A DNA stretch of 64,000 nucleotides from Cercospora beticola (taxonomy: Eukaryota > Ascomycota > Dothideomycetes > Mycosphaerellales > Mycosphaerellaceae). Positions within the stretch are counted from its first letter, which is position 1. The number at the start of each line of letters is the position of its first letter. The DNA lies in NCBI RefSeq assembly GCF_033473495.1, contig NC_088935.1, positions 5,394,001 to 5,458,000 on the forward strand, in the 5' to 3' direction. Below are positions 23,137 to 33,650 of this stretch, in pieces. The notes below the pieces were generated by a model. The model was not told the origin of the DNA. It saw only the letters and a list, made by a program, of their open reading frames with translations, and ran no database searches. The translations under genes and the position numbers were made by a program.

Positions 23137-23694
23137 TGCAGTTGTGGGTAATGTAGCAGCAGCCTATGTTGCGTCTTGAAGCGATGGTTCCAGCTGGAAC
23201 GGGGTCCAGATTTGATATCAGTAGATAGTAATCAAGTCGCAGCTCCGCGCCATCCGACTGCTGGGTGAGTTCCCTAATAACATGGCTCTTCCATGTAGCT
23301 GGGCATTTCCCGATGCAGAGTTTGAGACCTCTCGGGCTTCTATAGCGTGGAAGAGGCAGCGCAGTGTCATCAGTCCACCACGGGTCTTAAGTGATACGCA
23401 CAAGACAAGTCTTTCGTCTTTGTAAGCAAAGACCTCTTTCAGGACTTATTCCGCCCCTGTATTACACACTATTTCTGTTCTGTTCTGTTGTTATAGTAGT
23501 AGTAGTACCAGTACCCAGCGAGCTCTGTTCATCTCATGACATCAAGGAGAAATGAAATAAGAAGAAAAGAGAAATAGGCGTACTCTGGTATCTCGCACAC
23601 ACGCAAACACAAAAGGAAACTGAAAAAGTAATTTTACACGCCCTCCCCATGTCCAATCTGATGATGAATGAGCCCAGCTCATATCCCCGGGAAT
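23137..23694. other. intergenic: P450 promoter side and syntaxin 3' UTR
   Basis: The only structure noticed is a short TAG trinucleotide run (gtagtagtagta) near 23496. This interval seems to mark the end of the metabolite region, because the next gene is a housekeeping syntaxin. Confidence 0.4.
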
Positions 23695-24739
23695 CTATGC
23701 ATTGGTCGTGTTGTTGTTATTGTTGTTGTTGTTGTCGCTCTTGAACCACCCTTGTGTGGCTCCGTAGATGACGATGATGAGGACGATGACGAGAATGATG
23801 GCGACTATGATTTGTGTTAGTATCGGCTGAAAGAGAGACAAGCAGAAAGACTTGATACTCACCACAAATACCCAAGCAAATCCACTTCTTCTTCCGCGCG
23901 GCACGAGCACTGCTGACACCCTTGTCCAGATGTACATTGCCCGCCTCGATGTGAGTATAGGTCTCCTCGGCCTTGGTCTCAATATCCATAACGGCAGCTT
24001 CTTGCTGAACAACAATCGCATCCAGATCTTGGAACAGTTGTTGCAATTCAATCATGGTCCTTTCAATCTGCTGAATGGCATCGTGTCGCTGTTGGACATT
24101 GCGCAATGTGCTGTTGGCTTGGCCTCTGCGATCCGACTGCATGAGAGCTTGCTGGAAGATTTGTGTATCACCGCCCGCCTCTGTTGCCTCGCGAATCTCC
24201 GCTTCTGACGCATCTGGCTTCACGATGAGATATTGACGACGTTGCTGCTCTTGCACCTCTTTGCGGAAGGCGGCTTCGGTCTGCTGGTAAGACTGAATGG
24301 CCTTTCGTATCCTTCGGTCAAGCGCATCGACTTGTGGTTTGTTTCTTGGGTTGCCTGCGTCTGGTTGTCCCTTGATGCGCTTCACGCGATCTGCCAATCC
24401 ACGGTATCCTGACATGATATCTGCGCTGAGGGCGTCGACATCTTTGTTAGAGACGCCGGCGCTGGAGATGAAGGATCGCTGTAGTCTCTGCAGTTCTCCC
24501 AAGCGGCTCTCGAGGTCGTCAATGGCTCGGCCGACGGCGCGACAATCGTTCAGGATCTGATTGGGGTCGCGTTGGGGTTGTTCGTTCGAGTACGGAGCGC
24601 CATTGTGTGCGAGGGGTTGCATTTCGACGCCGCCGCCGTAGGCTGGAGGAGGTTGGCCATAGCCGCTGCTGTCGGTATCGTATGGGTTGGCTTGGCCGTA
24701 GCCACCGCCGCCATATGTGTTGTTGTACTGTGTCGCCAT
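23695..24739 (-). CDS. SSO1: plasma-membrane syntaxin (Sso1/Sso2-type t-SNARE)
   Basis: Q-SNARE that docks secretory vesicles at the plasma membrane with Sec9 and Snc partners. Exon 1 (24739-23863) and exon 2 (23804-23695) are separated by a 58-nt intron (GTGAGT, ATAG) and encode 328 residues. A Gly/Tyr/Pro-rich head precedes the Habc three-helix region (from DPNQILNDCRAVGRAIDDLE), then the SNARE helix containing LQQLFQDLDAIVVQQEAAV, followed by IETKAEETYTHIEAGN. A juxtamembrane ARKKKW and one C-terminal membrane helix (IAIILVIVLIIVI-like) complete the plan. The intron falls just at the start of the membrane helix. After it comes an unusual tail with eight consecutive Asn. The start chosen is MATQYNN; an in-frame ATG 66 nt upstream adds non-conserved residues. 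Confidence 0.9.
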
Positions 24740-26011
24740 GTCGCTGTCAGTGCGCGTTCTCGCTCGTTCATGGCTCGAAGTGGCAGCGTGGGAGGTGGGA
24801 AGCACAACAACAACAACACAACGGGTGCCTGGGTGGTGGTATTATGTTGTTGTTCTTGCGCCCCGCCATCTTGCTGCACATGATGAAGTGCTTACTCACA
24901 GCCATGCTGATGTGAATTCCTGGCGCCTGACTCTGTGCCGCTGGCGTGCGTGGTGGCAGTCCGGTGGTCGACTCCTGAGCCCGCTCGCGGTTGCCTGTCC
25001 TTCCGTCCCGTGGAATGCTGCTGCGCGTGCTGGCTCGCGGACAATGGAAATGGGAAGTGATATACAGACGAGGCGGGGTCGAGCCTGTGCAATGTCTCAA
25101 AGTCGCGAAGGGTATGGAAGAAGGAGAGTGGGCGCAGGCGTCTGTAGTTGTTGCTGTTCTGCTGCTGCATTCAATTCAGGGTTCGCGTTTCACCCTTGCT
25201 CGCGACGGCGCTAAGGCAACCCTACGCTTCGTCGCCACCCGACTACTGCAGCAGCACAAAATAGCAGCCTGCACAGCCATTGCCATTGCACAACGCAGCT
25301 CTTTTTCTTCCACTCTGCCAGCATCATCGCGTATGAGGAGCTGCAAAATCCTGCTGCCTCTCGCTGTCTACACTGGATGATCCGGCAACTCGCCTCTCCC
25401 GACCACGGCCGCACGAGAATCACATTGAGAACAGGCAGTGGCCCAGTTCGGCGCGATCCGAGGCTGGGCTTCCTGCACCGTGCTGACCACTTTGTTGCAT
25501 CTTTCGCACAATGCACTGCCAACGTGATGCTGCCGCTTCCAGGATAGCCTCATCATCCTCAGCTGAGAGCTCTTGCCCGCCACGCCTGCCGCGCACCTCG
25601 TCAGCACGCCGGCATTTTGGAAGCCGAGTTGTACGAGAGCGCCGTCTGAAGCGGTCAAGGAGTCTGCTCCGCCGTCCTGTTTTGACAACCAACGTCCGTG
25701 ATAAGACACGGTCTGTGTCGCAACACCAATCCGGCACCACTTCGCATACTGTATCGCATTCTCGCAACTGTCTGTGCTGAATCGATCGTGCACTGCCATT
25801 GCTGCAGACAGACGTCTTCCAGTGTGATGAAGCTGGGCATCTCAGCGAAGAGAATGGCAAGGTATCGAACGACTCAACTCAGCTTAGCAATAACAATACT
25901 ACCTATGCGTGCATCAGCTCCCAACAGCTCGCCTGTCTCTGCAAGCCCTCTTCCCATCCCTCGATGTCATTCTGCGAAATCAGCAACTCTTCGCCTTCAT
26001 CCGTCACAGGC
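24740..26011. other. 1.27-kb intergenic region
   Basis: Promoter side of the syntaxin and 3' side of the next minus-strand gene. It contains CAA/GTTGTT-type runs near 24800-24860 and 25150. Frames of 100-165 codons occur on both strands but are mutual shadows of low-complexity sequence; none is called. Confidence 0.4.
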
Positions 26012-27266
26012 TCATTTCTCGCTGCGACCGCGCTCAACAGGCTCATCATCCTCGTCCTTGGAAACACTCGTTGCCTCACGCTCGATCGACTTCTTCTTGA
26101 CGGGCTGAGTCCCAATCAGCTGCTCCAGGATCGGATTTCTCTCATGCATCTTCAGCCTCCTTTGCATCTCATCCTTGACCTCGTCCTTCACCTCGCCCAG
26201 ACCTTGCTCCGATCCTCGCTTGTCACCCAATTGCTTCACGCGATCATTGAATCTCTGGTCGACCGCCTCTCTCACAATCTTGAGGATTGGACCAGTCATT
26301 TTGAAGCCATCATTCATTTCCTCCCACCGATGATTGAACCTCTCATCCGTCAATTCGGTCACAGTCTGCACAGTCAAACATAAGCTCTCCCAGTCCAAAG
26401 GGAACAGTAGAATTCATGCAGAGCTCAGAATCTCTCACCTGCTGATAATTTGCTCTCCACTTCGCAACAAGAGTTGCATGGAACCGAGTCGCTTCGTTCT
26501 GACGATACTCGTCGAGCTTGCTGGCAATCATGCGCTCAACATAAAGGCGCTCGTTGTGACTTACGACATCCACCCTAGATTGGACCATGCGCGAGACTGC
26601 TTGAGCCACTTCGACTTCCGGAGCTTGTCGCTGGGCAGGAGGATTTGGCGATGAAGCCGCCGCCGCGTTGCTGTCAAGCGATGGTCGAGCAGCTCCTCTC
26701 GGTCCACGACGTCCAGTCCTTTGTGGTGGAGAGAAGGTAAATTCTGCAGAAGGACGGTTTCTCTTGTTGTTGGCGCGATCTGAGTTTGGACTTGGTCTCT
26801 TTCCTTGGCTGGGAGAAGGTCCAGATGCCGGAGGCGCACGTCTTCCAGTGCGTTGTGATGGTAAAGGGGATCCATCTGGGCCGTAAAGTCGAGAAGGGTA
26901 ATCTGTAGTCCAGTCTTCAGTGTCTGTGATTCCTTCGGGGTTGGAATCCTCGCTTGTACCTTCTTCCCCGTTGCTACGCGTGGCAGGAGAATCAGCAAGT
27001 AGTTCGAATCCTCTCGCTTTGCCTCTGCGACCTGGACGCTCTGCGGAGGTAGGACTGGTGACTGGGCTGACTGGCGGACTCTCAGAGCTGCCAGCCTCAA
27101 CGGGCTCTTGCTTGATTTTGATGTCTGGCTCGTTGGCTTTAGGAGGAACGCATTCGTGTTGACTGATGTCCTCGCCCACTCTGAACCATTGACTGCAAAG
27201 GTCGCATGATTTCATCTTGCCAGGCATCCAAGGGAGTGCGGCCGGGCTGAAGTTGCTGGGGTTCAT
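26012..27266 (-). CDS. unknown protein with an N-terminal C2HC zinc motif and helical C-terminus
   Basis: Exon 1 (27266-26439) and exon 2 (26365-26012) are joined in phase 0 by a 73-nt intron (GTGAGA, GTGCAG), giving 393 residues. Near the start, CDLC-x12-HEC looks like a small zinc-binding finger. The middle is long, Pro/Ser/Arg-rich and probably disordered, with repeated QRTGRR patches and basic KR clusters that could serve nuclear import. The last 150 residues are charged and helical. I recognise no family. It heads a row of three minus-strand genes of similar build (disordered middle, charged helical end). The MNPSNFSP start was chosen; 69 upstream in-frame codons look like untranslated sequence. 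Confidence 0.65.
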
Positions 27267-27712
27267 GGCGGATCGCTTGGAGTGTTCGGTGCGTGGGTGA
27301 TGTGTCGCGCAAGTAATAATGGTGTGATCTGGGAAGGTGGTTGTCAACGGAAATTCTGACGACTCCGGAACTGAGGGAAGGATGTGGATAGTGTGGTGGG
27401 CGAGTTGGATGTGAAGGCTGATGATAGCGGTGGAAGAACAGGCAGCCTGAGAGGCGCTGTTCACGAAGCACACTTCTGACTCACAGAATGCTGTATTGAA
27501 CGAGTTCGCTGTTGAGTGCTGCTATCTGTTCCAAGTGTGTATGTACAAGGTCACCAAAAAAAGGACGTAGCAGCAGCAAGAAGCCTCGCGCTTCCAACTC
27601 GCTTCCTCCACTAAAAGGTAGTCACTGCCAAAGTTTCGAAGGACAACAGTGCAACTGCGGCGCTGCACCAGATAACAGAGCCACCATCGCTGACACTTGC
27701 TTCGCAGCGATT
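27267..27712. other. 446-bp intergenic region
   Basis: Promoter side of the zinc-motif gene and 3' side of the first coiled-coil paralogue. No further feature seen. Confidence 0.35.
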
Positions 27713-29128
27713 TTACATACTTTGCAAGAACTCCATCATTCTGGCTTTCTCTTCCTTCATTGCGTTCTGTACCTGCTCCTTTACCATAGAGTCGATCTGC
27801 GCCTTCGCCGCAGCGATCTGAGCTTCAGCCTCAGCCTTGGTGTCAGCTTGGAACTGCGTCTTCTCGGCAGCGAGCTGAACTTCCCTTTCTTCGATAAATG
27901 CTTCGCACTTGCGGTGCACTGCGGCAAGCTGGGCTTCCTTTTCCTCGATGAAGGATTCCAGCTTGTTCTTCTCAGCAGCGAACTGGGCCTCCTTCCCGTT
28001 GATGATAGAGTCGAACTCCATCTTCTCGGCAGCAACCTCAGCCTCCTTTTCGATGATCATAGACTCGTATATTTTCTTGCAAGCAGCAATTTTGGCCTCA
28101 GCCTCCTTCTCACGGTCAGATTCGTGCTTCTGGATTTCTTGCAGGGCTTTTCTCTGAACTGCATCCTCGAAGATAGCAGCCAGTCTCTCGCGCTCTGCTC
28201 CGAGTTGTTGTGTGAGACGAGCGTCGTACGCGAGGCCCAACGCTGCTGTGCGTTCGTCCAAACGCTGGTTGAACAGTTGCTGAACCTCGACTCCCACGCT
28301 TCGTGTGATGGGCTGGCCATGACGGCCCGGGGTCTCGACAGAAGAGTGTCGGTTGTCAATGGACAGCTCATCAGGCTCGGCGAAGAGAGCGGTGCTCCCG
28401 GGCAGCGGAATGGAGCTGGCAGGGTTTGCAGAAGGGGCAGTGGACACCTGGAAATGTTTTCTCAGTGGCTTCGACTTCCTGGGAGCGACAGCGATAACAT
28501 CCTCCGAATCGGACATGGCTTCGTCGGCAGACACCTCATCTTCATGATTGGGAAAGCCATCGTCACGATCTCTGACTTTGAATGTTTCGAAGCGCTTTCT
28601 TGAGGGCCTGGAGTGCAAGTCGAAGTCGAAGTCTTCAGATCCACTGGATCGCTTGCTAGGAATCGACGACATCTTTCCGCCGGACGAGATCGTACCTTGC
28701 GTCGTGTCCGTGAATTCTGAGTCATCGCTGTACGCGCTCTCTGATCTTTTGCTCAAGTTTTTGAGCATACTGTATTTGACTCTGCCGAGAAATTGGTTCC
28801 ACGTCGATGAGTCACAGTTCTGGCGAGTGCCAGAGAACAGTTCCGCGAAGAGGGGGCTGCTGCTTTCGACTTCAGCCCAAAGGCGCGCGCGGTGAGCGCC
28901 ATCTGGGTCGAAATCATTCAAGTTTTGGCGAAGCAGCGCTTTACCCCCGAAGATTTGCTGCTGGCCGGTCAACTTGATCTGCTGCCGAAGCATGTCGTAT
29001 TCCGTATTGGCGCAAGCTAGAACTTGTTGGCATTCTGCCTTGGAGAGCCAGCCTCTGTTCCCCTTGCCTTTGAAGGGTGGAAGGGACGATGCGGTGTGCT
29101 TCACCGCGCCGTGTGGTGAGGTCGACAT
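27713..29128 (-). CDS. coiled-coil protein, tandem paralogue A
   Basis: Single-exon, 471 residues. The N-terminal 115 or so residues form a compact domain shared with the neighbour at 29510-30574: a Cys-containing helix (WLSKAECQQVLACANTEYDM), then LWAEVE-x3-PLFAEL, then RQNCD and a Trp-containing end. The middle is acidic and Ser-rich with KR/RKR patches. The last 160-170 residues are Ala/Glu/Lys-rich with heptad-like repeats (KEAEVAAEKMEF, KEAQFAAEKNKL, KEAQLAAVHRK), a long coiled coil. Family unknown. A start 120 nt upstream would add a signal-like N-terminus, but the paralogue lacks one and the product looks nuclear or cytosolic, so MSTSPHG is preferred. Confidence 0.75.
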   Translation of the reverse strand: MSTSPHGAVKHTASSLPPFKGKGNRGWLSKAECQQVLACANTEYDMLRQQIKLTGQQQIFGGKALLRQNLNDFDPDGAHRARLWAEVESSSPLFAELFSGTRQNCDSSTWNQFLGRVKYSMLKNLSKRSESAYSDDSEFTDTTQGTISSGGKMSSIPSKRSSGSEDFDFDLHSRPSRKRFETFKVRDRDDGFPNHEDEVSADEAMSDSEDVIAVAPRKSKPLRKHFQVSTAPSANPASSIPLPGSTALFAEPDELSIDNRHSSVETPGRHGQPITRSVGVEVQQLFNQRLDERTAALGLAYDARLTQQLGAERERLAAIFEDAVQRKALQEIQKHESDREKEAEAKIAACKKIYESMIIEKEAEVAAEKMEFDSIINGKEAQFAAEKNKLESFIEEKEAQLAAVHRKCEAFIEEREVQLAAEKTQFQADTKAEAEAQIAAAKAQIDSMVKEQVQNAMKEEKARMMEFLQSM

Positions 29129-29509
29129 GGCGAATGCAGTATTGCAATGTTGATGAGTGAGAGTGAAAGCCGACACGCTTGTCGTTGCAATTGTAGCTGC
29201 AAACGCCAACATGGCGCTATGCAGCACGCGAGATGCAAACACAATCATTTTGGTGCAGGGTGCATTGTTTTCAACGGCGCGTTTGAGCGCAATGGGGCAA
29301 CCTCATTGTTACTGATGCCTTCAGATGCAGGTCGTGCAGCGAATGCTTTCTTACAAGACCAATGTCAATCTGATCAGAATTCCAATTGCAGCTAGATAGC
29401 CAGTGAGGTACCGTTGCCTTCAGTCCTCCAGTCTGCCTTCACTTGGCTGACTCTGGCTTGCACGTGCGTACGTTTCGGCATTTCCTTGCGGAAAACACTG
29501 CCATCTGCT
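29129..29509. other. 381-bp spacer between the tandem paralogues
   Basis: Promoter side of paralogue A and 3' side of paralogue B. Nothing else seen. Confidence 0.35.
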
Positions 29510-30574
29510 TCAGAATAAGCTCTTCAGCTGCTTTGCAACTGCCTCTTCCCATTTGATCCTCTCTTCTGGCAGTCTCATTTGCACTTCTCGCTCGACCAGA
29601 ATGCCAATCTCGTTCCTCTCGGCAGCAACCTGAGCTTCAGCTTCTCCCATGATGGCAGATTCCAATTTCTGCTTCTCTGCAGAGACTCTTTCTTTCACCT
29701 GCTCTTCTACGACGCGAGCCAGATTTTTGCGCTCTTCTGCTTGCTCTGCGCGCTCCTCGGCGATTTCTGCTCGCTCTGCTGTGACTTGTACTGCTACACG
29801 AGCTTCGAAGGTGTCCTCCAGATCTGCGATACGCTGTTCTAGATGCTGTTTGACGAGCTGCATCATCTTGTTTGCGAAGCCGCTGGCGCATTCGTCGGAG
29901 AACTGGTCGTGAGGGGGAAGTATCTCCTTAGAGTGACGCTGATCGTCATCCAAGATCTCTTCGGCCCCTTCCAGTGAGTTAACACTCTTACGAAGTGGAG
30001 TGGTATTCCTGCTAGCAGATAGGGAGATCTCAGGCGCGTCCGGGATCCGCGAAGACAGCTTTGGTCTCTTTTCAGGGCGTCCACTGGTTTCTGACCCGAG
30101 CGTGGTATCGAGTTCCTTCACTTGCTCATTCGCATGCTCCGTGTCGTTGTCAAGATCGATCACTTCGGATGTGCTGCCGCGCTTTTTCGGTATCGACTTC
30201 GCGCCGTTGGTGCTAGCTATCTTCTTCCTCAATGGCTTTACCACGATGTGTATTATGGCTGACTTGACCCTGGTAACGTATTCTGACCACGTCTTTGCAT
30301 CGCAATTCTGTCGTTTGCCTGCGAGCAGTTCTGCGAAGAGCGGGTTGCTCCTCTCGACTTCAGCCCACAGCTTCCGCCGATGTCGCCCCAAAGAGTCAAA
30401 TTTCCGAAGGTCCTGGTCAAAGAGCGTTTTGCCATCAAAGCTGGGCTTTGTACCGATTGACAGTACAGCATCTCTAAGAAGTGTAAACTCGTGGTCGGTG
30501 CAGGACAGAGTTTGAAGGCATTCCGGGTTTGTCAAGTAGGTGCCTCTGCCTGGGAGGTCCGGCAGATCTGCCAT
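29510..30574 (-). CDS. coiled-coil protein, tandem paralogue B
   Basis: Single-exon, 354 residues. The first 115 residues align throughout with paralogue A: YLTNPECLQTLSC for WLSKAECQQVLAC, LWAEVERSNPLFAEL for LWAEVESSSPLFAEL, and RQNCDAKTW for RQNCDSSTW. The middle is basic/acidic and Ser-rich. The last 90 residues are again a charged coiled coil (AERAEIAEERAEQAEERK), about half as long as in A. The two genes sit head-to-tail 381 bp apart, so they arose by tandem duplication and then diverged. Function unknown. The start MADLPDLP was chosen over an upstream in-frame ATG (+57 nt). Confidence 0.75.
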   Translation of the reverse strand: MADLPDLPGRGTYLTNPECLQTLSCTDHEFTLLRDAVLSIGTKPSFDGKTLFDQDLRKFDSLGRHRRKLWAEVERSNPLFAELLAGKRQNCDAKTWSEYVTRVKSAIIHIVVKPLRKKIASTNGAKSIPKKRGSTSEVIDLDNDTEHANEQVKELDTTLGSETSGRPEKRPKLSSRIPDAPEISLSASRNTTPLRKSVNSLEGAEEILDDDQRHSKEILPPHDQFSDECASGFANKMMQLVKQHLEQRIADLEDTFEARVAVQVTAERAEIAEERAEQAEERKNLARVVEEQVKERVSAEKQKLESAIMGEAEAQVAAERNEIGILVEREVQMRLPEERIKWEEAVAKQLKSLF

Positions 30575-31117
30575 GGCGGGCAGTTTTGTGCCTCGTGTGT
30601 GAAGATCGTGAGCGACGTGTTTATGTTGCAACGCGTTGAATGGAAGTCGACTCGTTCTGCATCGATTGTTGCCGTTGCTGCTGCAAACGCGGATGTCACG
30701 CTAGCGCGCGAAAGCAGGGGTCCTCGAGGGTAGGCACGCCACGTCTATGCTCGCTCCACCGATCTTTCAGCGCCTCCACCAATTAGGCACACGCAGTCCA
30801 TGAAAGTAGCCGCTACGGTCATTGTTATGTCCGTGGAGGCAAACCAGTCAGTACGAGCATACTCAATTCCATCGTTTGCTTTGCGTTCACGCCGACAACT
30901 CTGGCTCCACCGGTATCTTGACCTCGATTTTATCAGGGTCTGGCCTGTCCTCGCACTGAGACATCAGTCCTGCTTCTACAACGCCAAACTTCATCTCCAT
31001 GTCATGGCTTCCGCAGCGAAGACTTCCCAGCATCCTCGTTCTCGTACTCGTGGTGCAACAGCGGTGAGACATTCCTGTTAAGCGACCTCAAATGCGTCAT
31101 GGAGCATCCAAATCTGC
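30575..31117. other. 543-bp intergenic region
   Basis: Promoter side of paralogue B and 3' side of IPI1. No further feature seen. Confidence 0.35.
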
Positions 31118-32134
31118 TCAGCTCACTTCGACGAGCCTCAGCGCCTTGTCAACAGCGCTGGCAGCTCGTCCTACTTCGCCTCCCTCTCTTTTGGCCTCTT
31201 GCACGCCGAATTGGAACGCCCCGTGCATGTTCAACTCTAGGAACACATTCATCCTCTCATCCGGATCATCATACACTTCGCCTTCCACATCTCGCGGCGC
31301 GCCGAACAGGTTGAGATACCCAAAAGGGTTGCTCCTCTTTGACAGCAGATGACAGTCTGTCTGACACAGCGGAAACAAGGCCGCTGCTCTTCGTGCTTCC
31401 GCTTGAAGATCTGGCGGAGGCCGTATGAGTCCAGCATTGATGAAGTGCGCCAGCGTCGAGAGCTGATGCACAAGAAGCCTGTTACTGCCAAGATTTGTTT
31501 TCGTCTTCGTTGCTGACCAGTCTCCATTCTGAACCACTCCACTGCTGCTTGTCCCTTGCCAGGAGAGCAAATTCTGGAAAGTCTGTAGAGTCTTCACCCA
31601 TCCTCCTGCCTGGCTGACAACCGCCTCTCCGTTCGCCTCGAGCAGCCAGTCTAGGACGTCCAGTGCGGTCAAACGAATGTCATTCGAAAGATGTGACAGT
31701 CCAGCGCGAGTGTAGAGCACAGTCTGCTCCAGGTTTCCCAGCTGTCCAGCTGGCAGGAGCTTCAGCAATTTCAGCACCTGACCTCGTACCGCCGAGTTTC
31801 CATCCAAGATCAAAGGGCTGACTTTAGCCAACACACCCGACGCAGGCTTCGGCAAATTCCCGCTCGGCGCAGCTGCCACTGCCGTGATGAGATATGTCAG
31901 AGCATCTCTCCTTTGGGTCTCGTTCCGACTGCTCAAAAGGGACAGATTGTGGTGGAAGAGTGCCGCAGCATCTCGAGTGCCTTCGCTGAGGGACTGCTGT
32001 TTCAAGACGATAGATTTGGTTGAGAAACTGGTATCGGTGGCATTTGTATTTTTCGGTCGTGCTTTCCCGACTTTGAGCTTGGGTTTGGCGAAGTCGGCTT
32101 TCTTCTCTTTCTTCTTCTTGGCTGAGGAACCCAT
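31118..32134 (-). CDS. IPI1: pre-rRNA processing protein Ipi1
   Basis: Subunit of the nucleolar Rix1 complex (Rix1-Ipi1-Ipi3), needed for ITS2 processing and maturation of the pre-60S ribosomal subunit. Single-exon, 338 residues. The very basic start (MGSSAKKKKEKKADFAKPKLKVG) leads into TDTSFSTKSIVLKQQSL, the family's typical opening, and then ARM/HEAT-like helices (RDALTYLITAV, GQVLKLLKLLP, DIRLTALDVLDWLLE). Length matches fungal Ipi1. The gene is divergent from the Roadblock gene with 230 bp between start codons, a shared promoter space. Confidence 0.85.
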   Translation of the reverse strand: MGSSAKKKKEKKADFAKPKLKVGKARPKNTNATDTSFSTKSIVLKQQSLSEGTRDAAALFHHNLSLLSSRNETQRRDALTYLITAVAAAPSGNLPKPASGVLAKVSPLILDGNSAVRGQVLKLLKLLPAGQLGNLEQTVLYTRAGLSHLSNDIRLTALDVLDWLLEANGEAVVSQAGGWVKTLQTFQNLLSWQGTSSSGVVQNGDWSATKTKTNLGSNRLLVHQLSTLAHFINAGLIRPPPDLQAEARRAAALFPLCQTDCHLLSKRSNPFGYLNLFGAPRDVEGEVYDDPDERMNVFLELNMHGAFQFGVQEAKREGGEVGRAASAVDKALRLVEVS

Positions 32135-32364
32135 CGTGTGTGATGTCGCGCTTTCGTCTGGTATCTGTCTTGGCTCGCGAGGTCCTGCTTTCACATGTCG
32201 AACAGTAATTTGGAAGTGAAGCAAGAGTAGTTTCAGATTTAGAGTTGCGGGACGATCTTCCCGAACCGAGACTCGCCCGCTTGCACTTGCTCACCCGACG
32301 ACCCTAGCATCTTGTTTGCATTTGACAACACGACACGGCCATGCTGCGGTTGGACAATTGAAGT

Positions 32365-32833
32365 ATGGCATCCCAGCAGCCATCGCCATCTGCCGAGACA
32401 GAAGCGCTCTTGTCGCGGCTATCGCAGCGTCCTGGAGTCCAAGGCACCCTCATCCTCGCCCGCGATACTGGAGCTATCGTGCGCTCTTCAGGACTGGTCA
32501 CCGATGCGGACAACGCCGACGAGGAAGCGCGCCCACCGACTTCAAATGGAGCAGATGATGGAGTGAAGAAGAGAGGGACTAGAAAGGCTGAAGAGGTTGC
32601 GCGGCTGGTGTACAAATTTGTGCAAGGCGCGGGAGAGATGATAGAGGACCTGAATGGGGAGCATGATGAGGCGAAGCTGTTGCGTGTGAGGACGAAGAAG
32701 AATGAGGTGGTGATCGTGCCGGGTATGCGAAAATACAATCGAATGTGGAATGGTGCCGTGCGAGATGCTGACTGGAGATACAGACGCGAAGTTCTTGCTT
32801 GTGGTGATCCATGACACTCCGCCAGCACCTTGA
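32365..32833 (+). CDS. dynein light chain, Roadblock/LC7 type
   Basis: Light chain of cytoplasmic dynein, in the Roadblock/LC7 fold also used by small-GTPase regulators. Exons 32365-32722 and 32784-32833 (61-nt intron, GTATGC and ATACAG) encode 135 residues. The opening ALLSRLSQRPGVQGTLILARDTGAIVRSSG is the classic LC7 strand-helix start. The short second exon supplies AKFLLVVIHDTPPAP, the family's closing strand, which joins NEVVIVPD only after splicing. An insert of about 25 residues (DADNADEEARPPTSNG and on) between the first and second halves is common in fungal versions. Confidence 0.9.
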
Positions 32834-33650
32834 CCCAGACCGCCGCCGACTGAATACAGCACCAGGCTCATCATGCTCCGACGACACACTGCTTGTCGTC
32901 TCAGTTCTATGTCGCCGCTTCATGACTCGATGCTGAAAGATGTCTCCATCTCCATCCATTGCGGCAGGCAGACCAAACGTGCAGGTCAAAGACACCAGAT
33001 CACAATCAACTGGAAAGTGGCCCCAACGAAATGCGGGCACATCGTCGGACATCAGACACACGAAATCTCTTCCGCAAGAGAGTGCACGGAGTGAGCTAGC
33101 AAAGGCGCATGACGGACGATGGACATCAGCGCAACGCTGTTGATACCGAGGGCAGAGGCTAGACGTCCACCAATGCTCGTTCTCTGCCTCCAGGTCGAAG
33201 TCAAACGGTGCACTCAATCATCCGCTCTTTACACAAGTTCTACGCTTCCATCATCTCTTCAGTCTTGCTATTTGCCCCTCCATCTCGTTTTCCCTATCTG
33301 CTACTCTCGTCTAGCATCTGGCGCTAGAATTCATCTTTGAGGCGTGTCGAATCTGATCACAGCGCTGAAAAGGAATCGGACAGCCATGTGCTGAGGAAAC
33401 CAAGCCTCGAGAGTAGACGAATCTGGATGTTCCCCTTTTCCCCCATCGTGCATACAGTGGCTGTGCTGAGGGACGTATGTGGCGCGCACGAGATGGCGGT
33501 CTCAGCCTCGTTGAGCTTTTTGAGACGAGGCTGAGCCCCTGGACCTCTTGCCTGTTGGACATCTCGTAGTCCCAGCTACTGCTTCATCGCACCAGGTCAC
33601 AACGAGCAAGCGTTCCATCGTGCCGCCGACTTTGGTGGCAGGGTGGCAAT
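32834..33650. other. 817-bp intergenic region
   Basis: Lies between the Roadblock stop and the HET gene start. It should hold the HET promoter. Nothing specific seen. Confidence 0.35.

Noticed and set aside
24717..25214. 165-codon open frame on plus, upstream of the syntaxin
   Set aside because: Its start overlaps the first codons of the syntaxin on the other strand and it reads through low-complexity CAA/GTT runs.
29129..29248. Upstream start giving paralogue A a signal-like N-terminus
   Set aside because: Paralogue B has nothing similar and the protein otherwise looks intracellular; conserved sequence begins after the later ATG.
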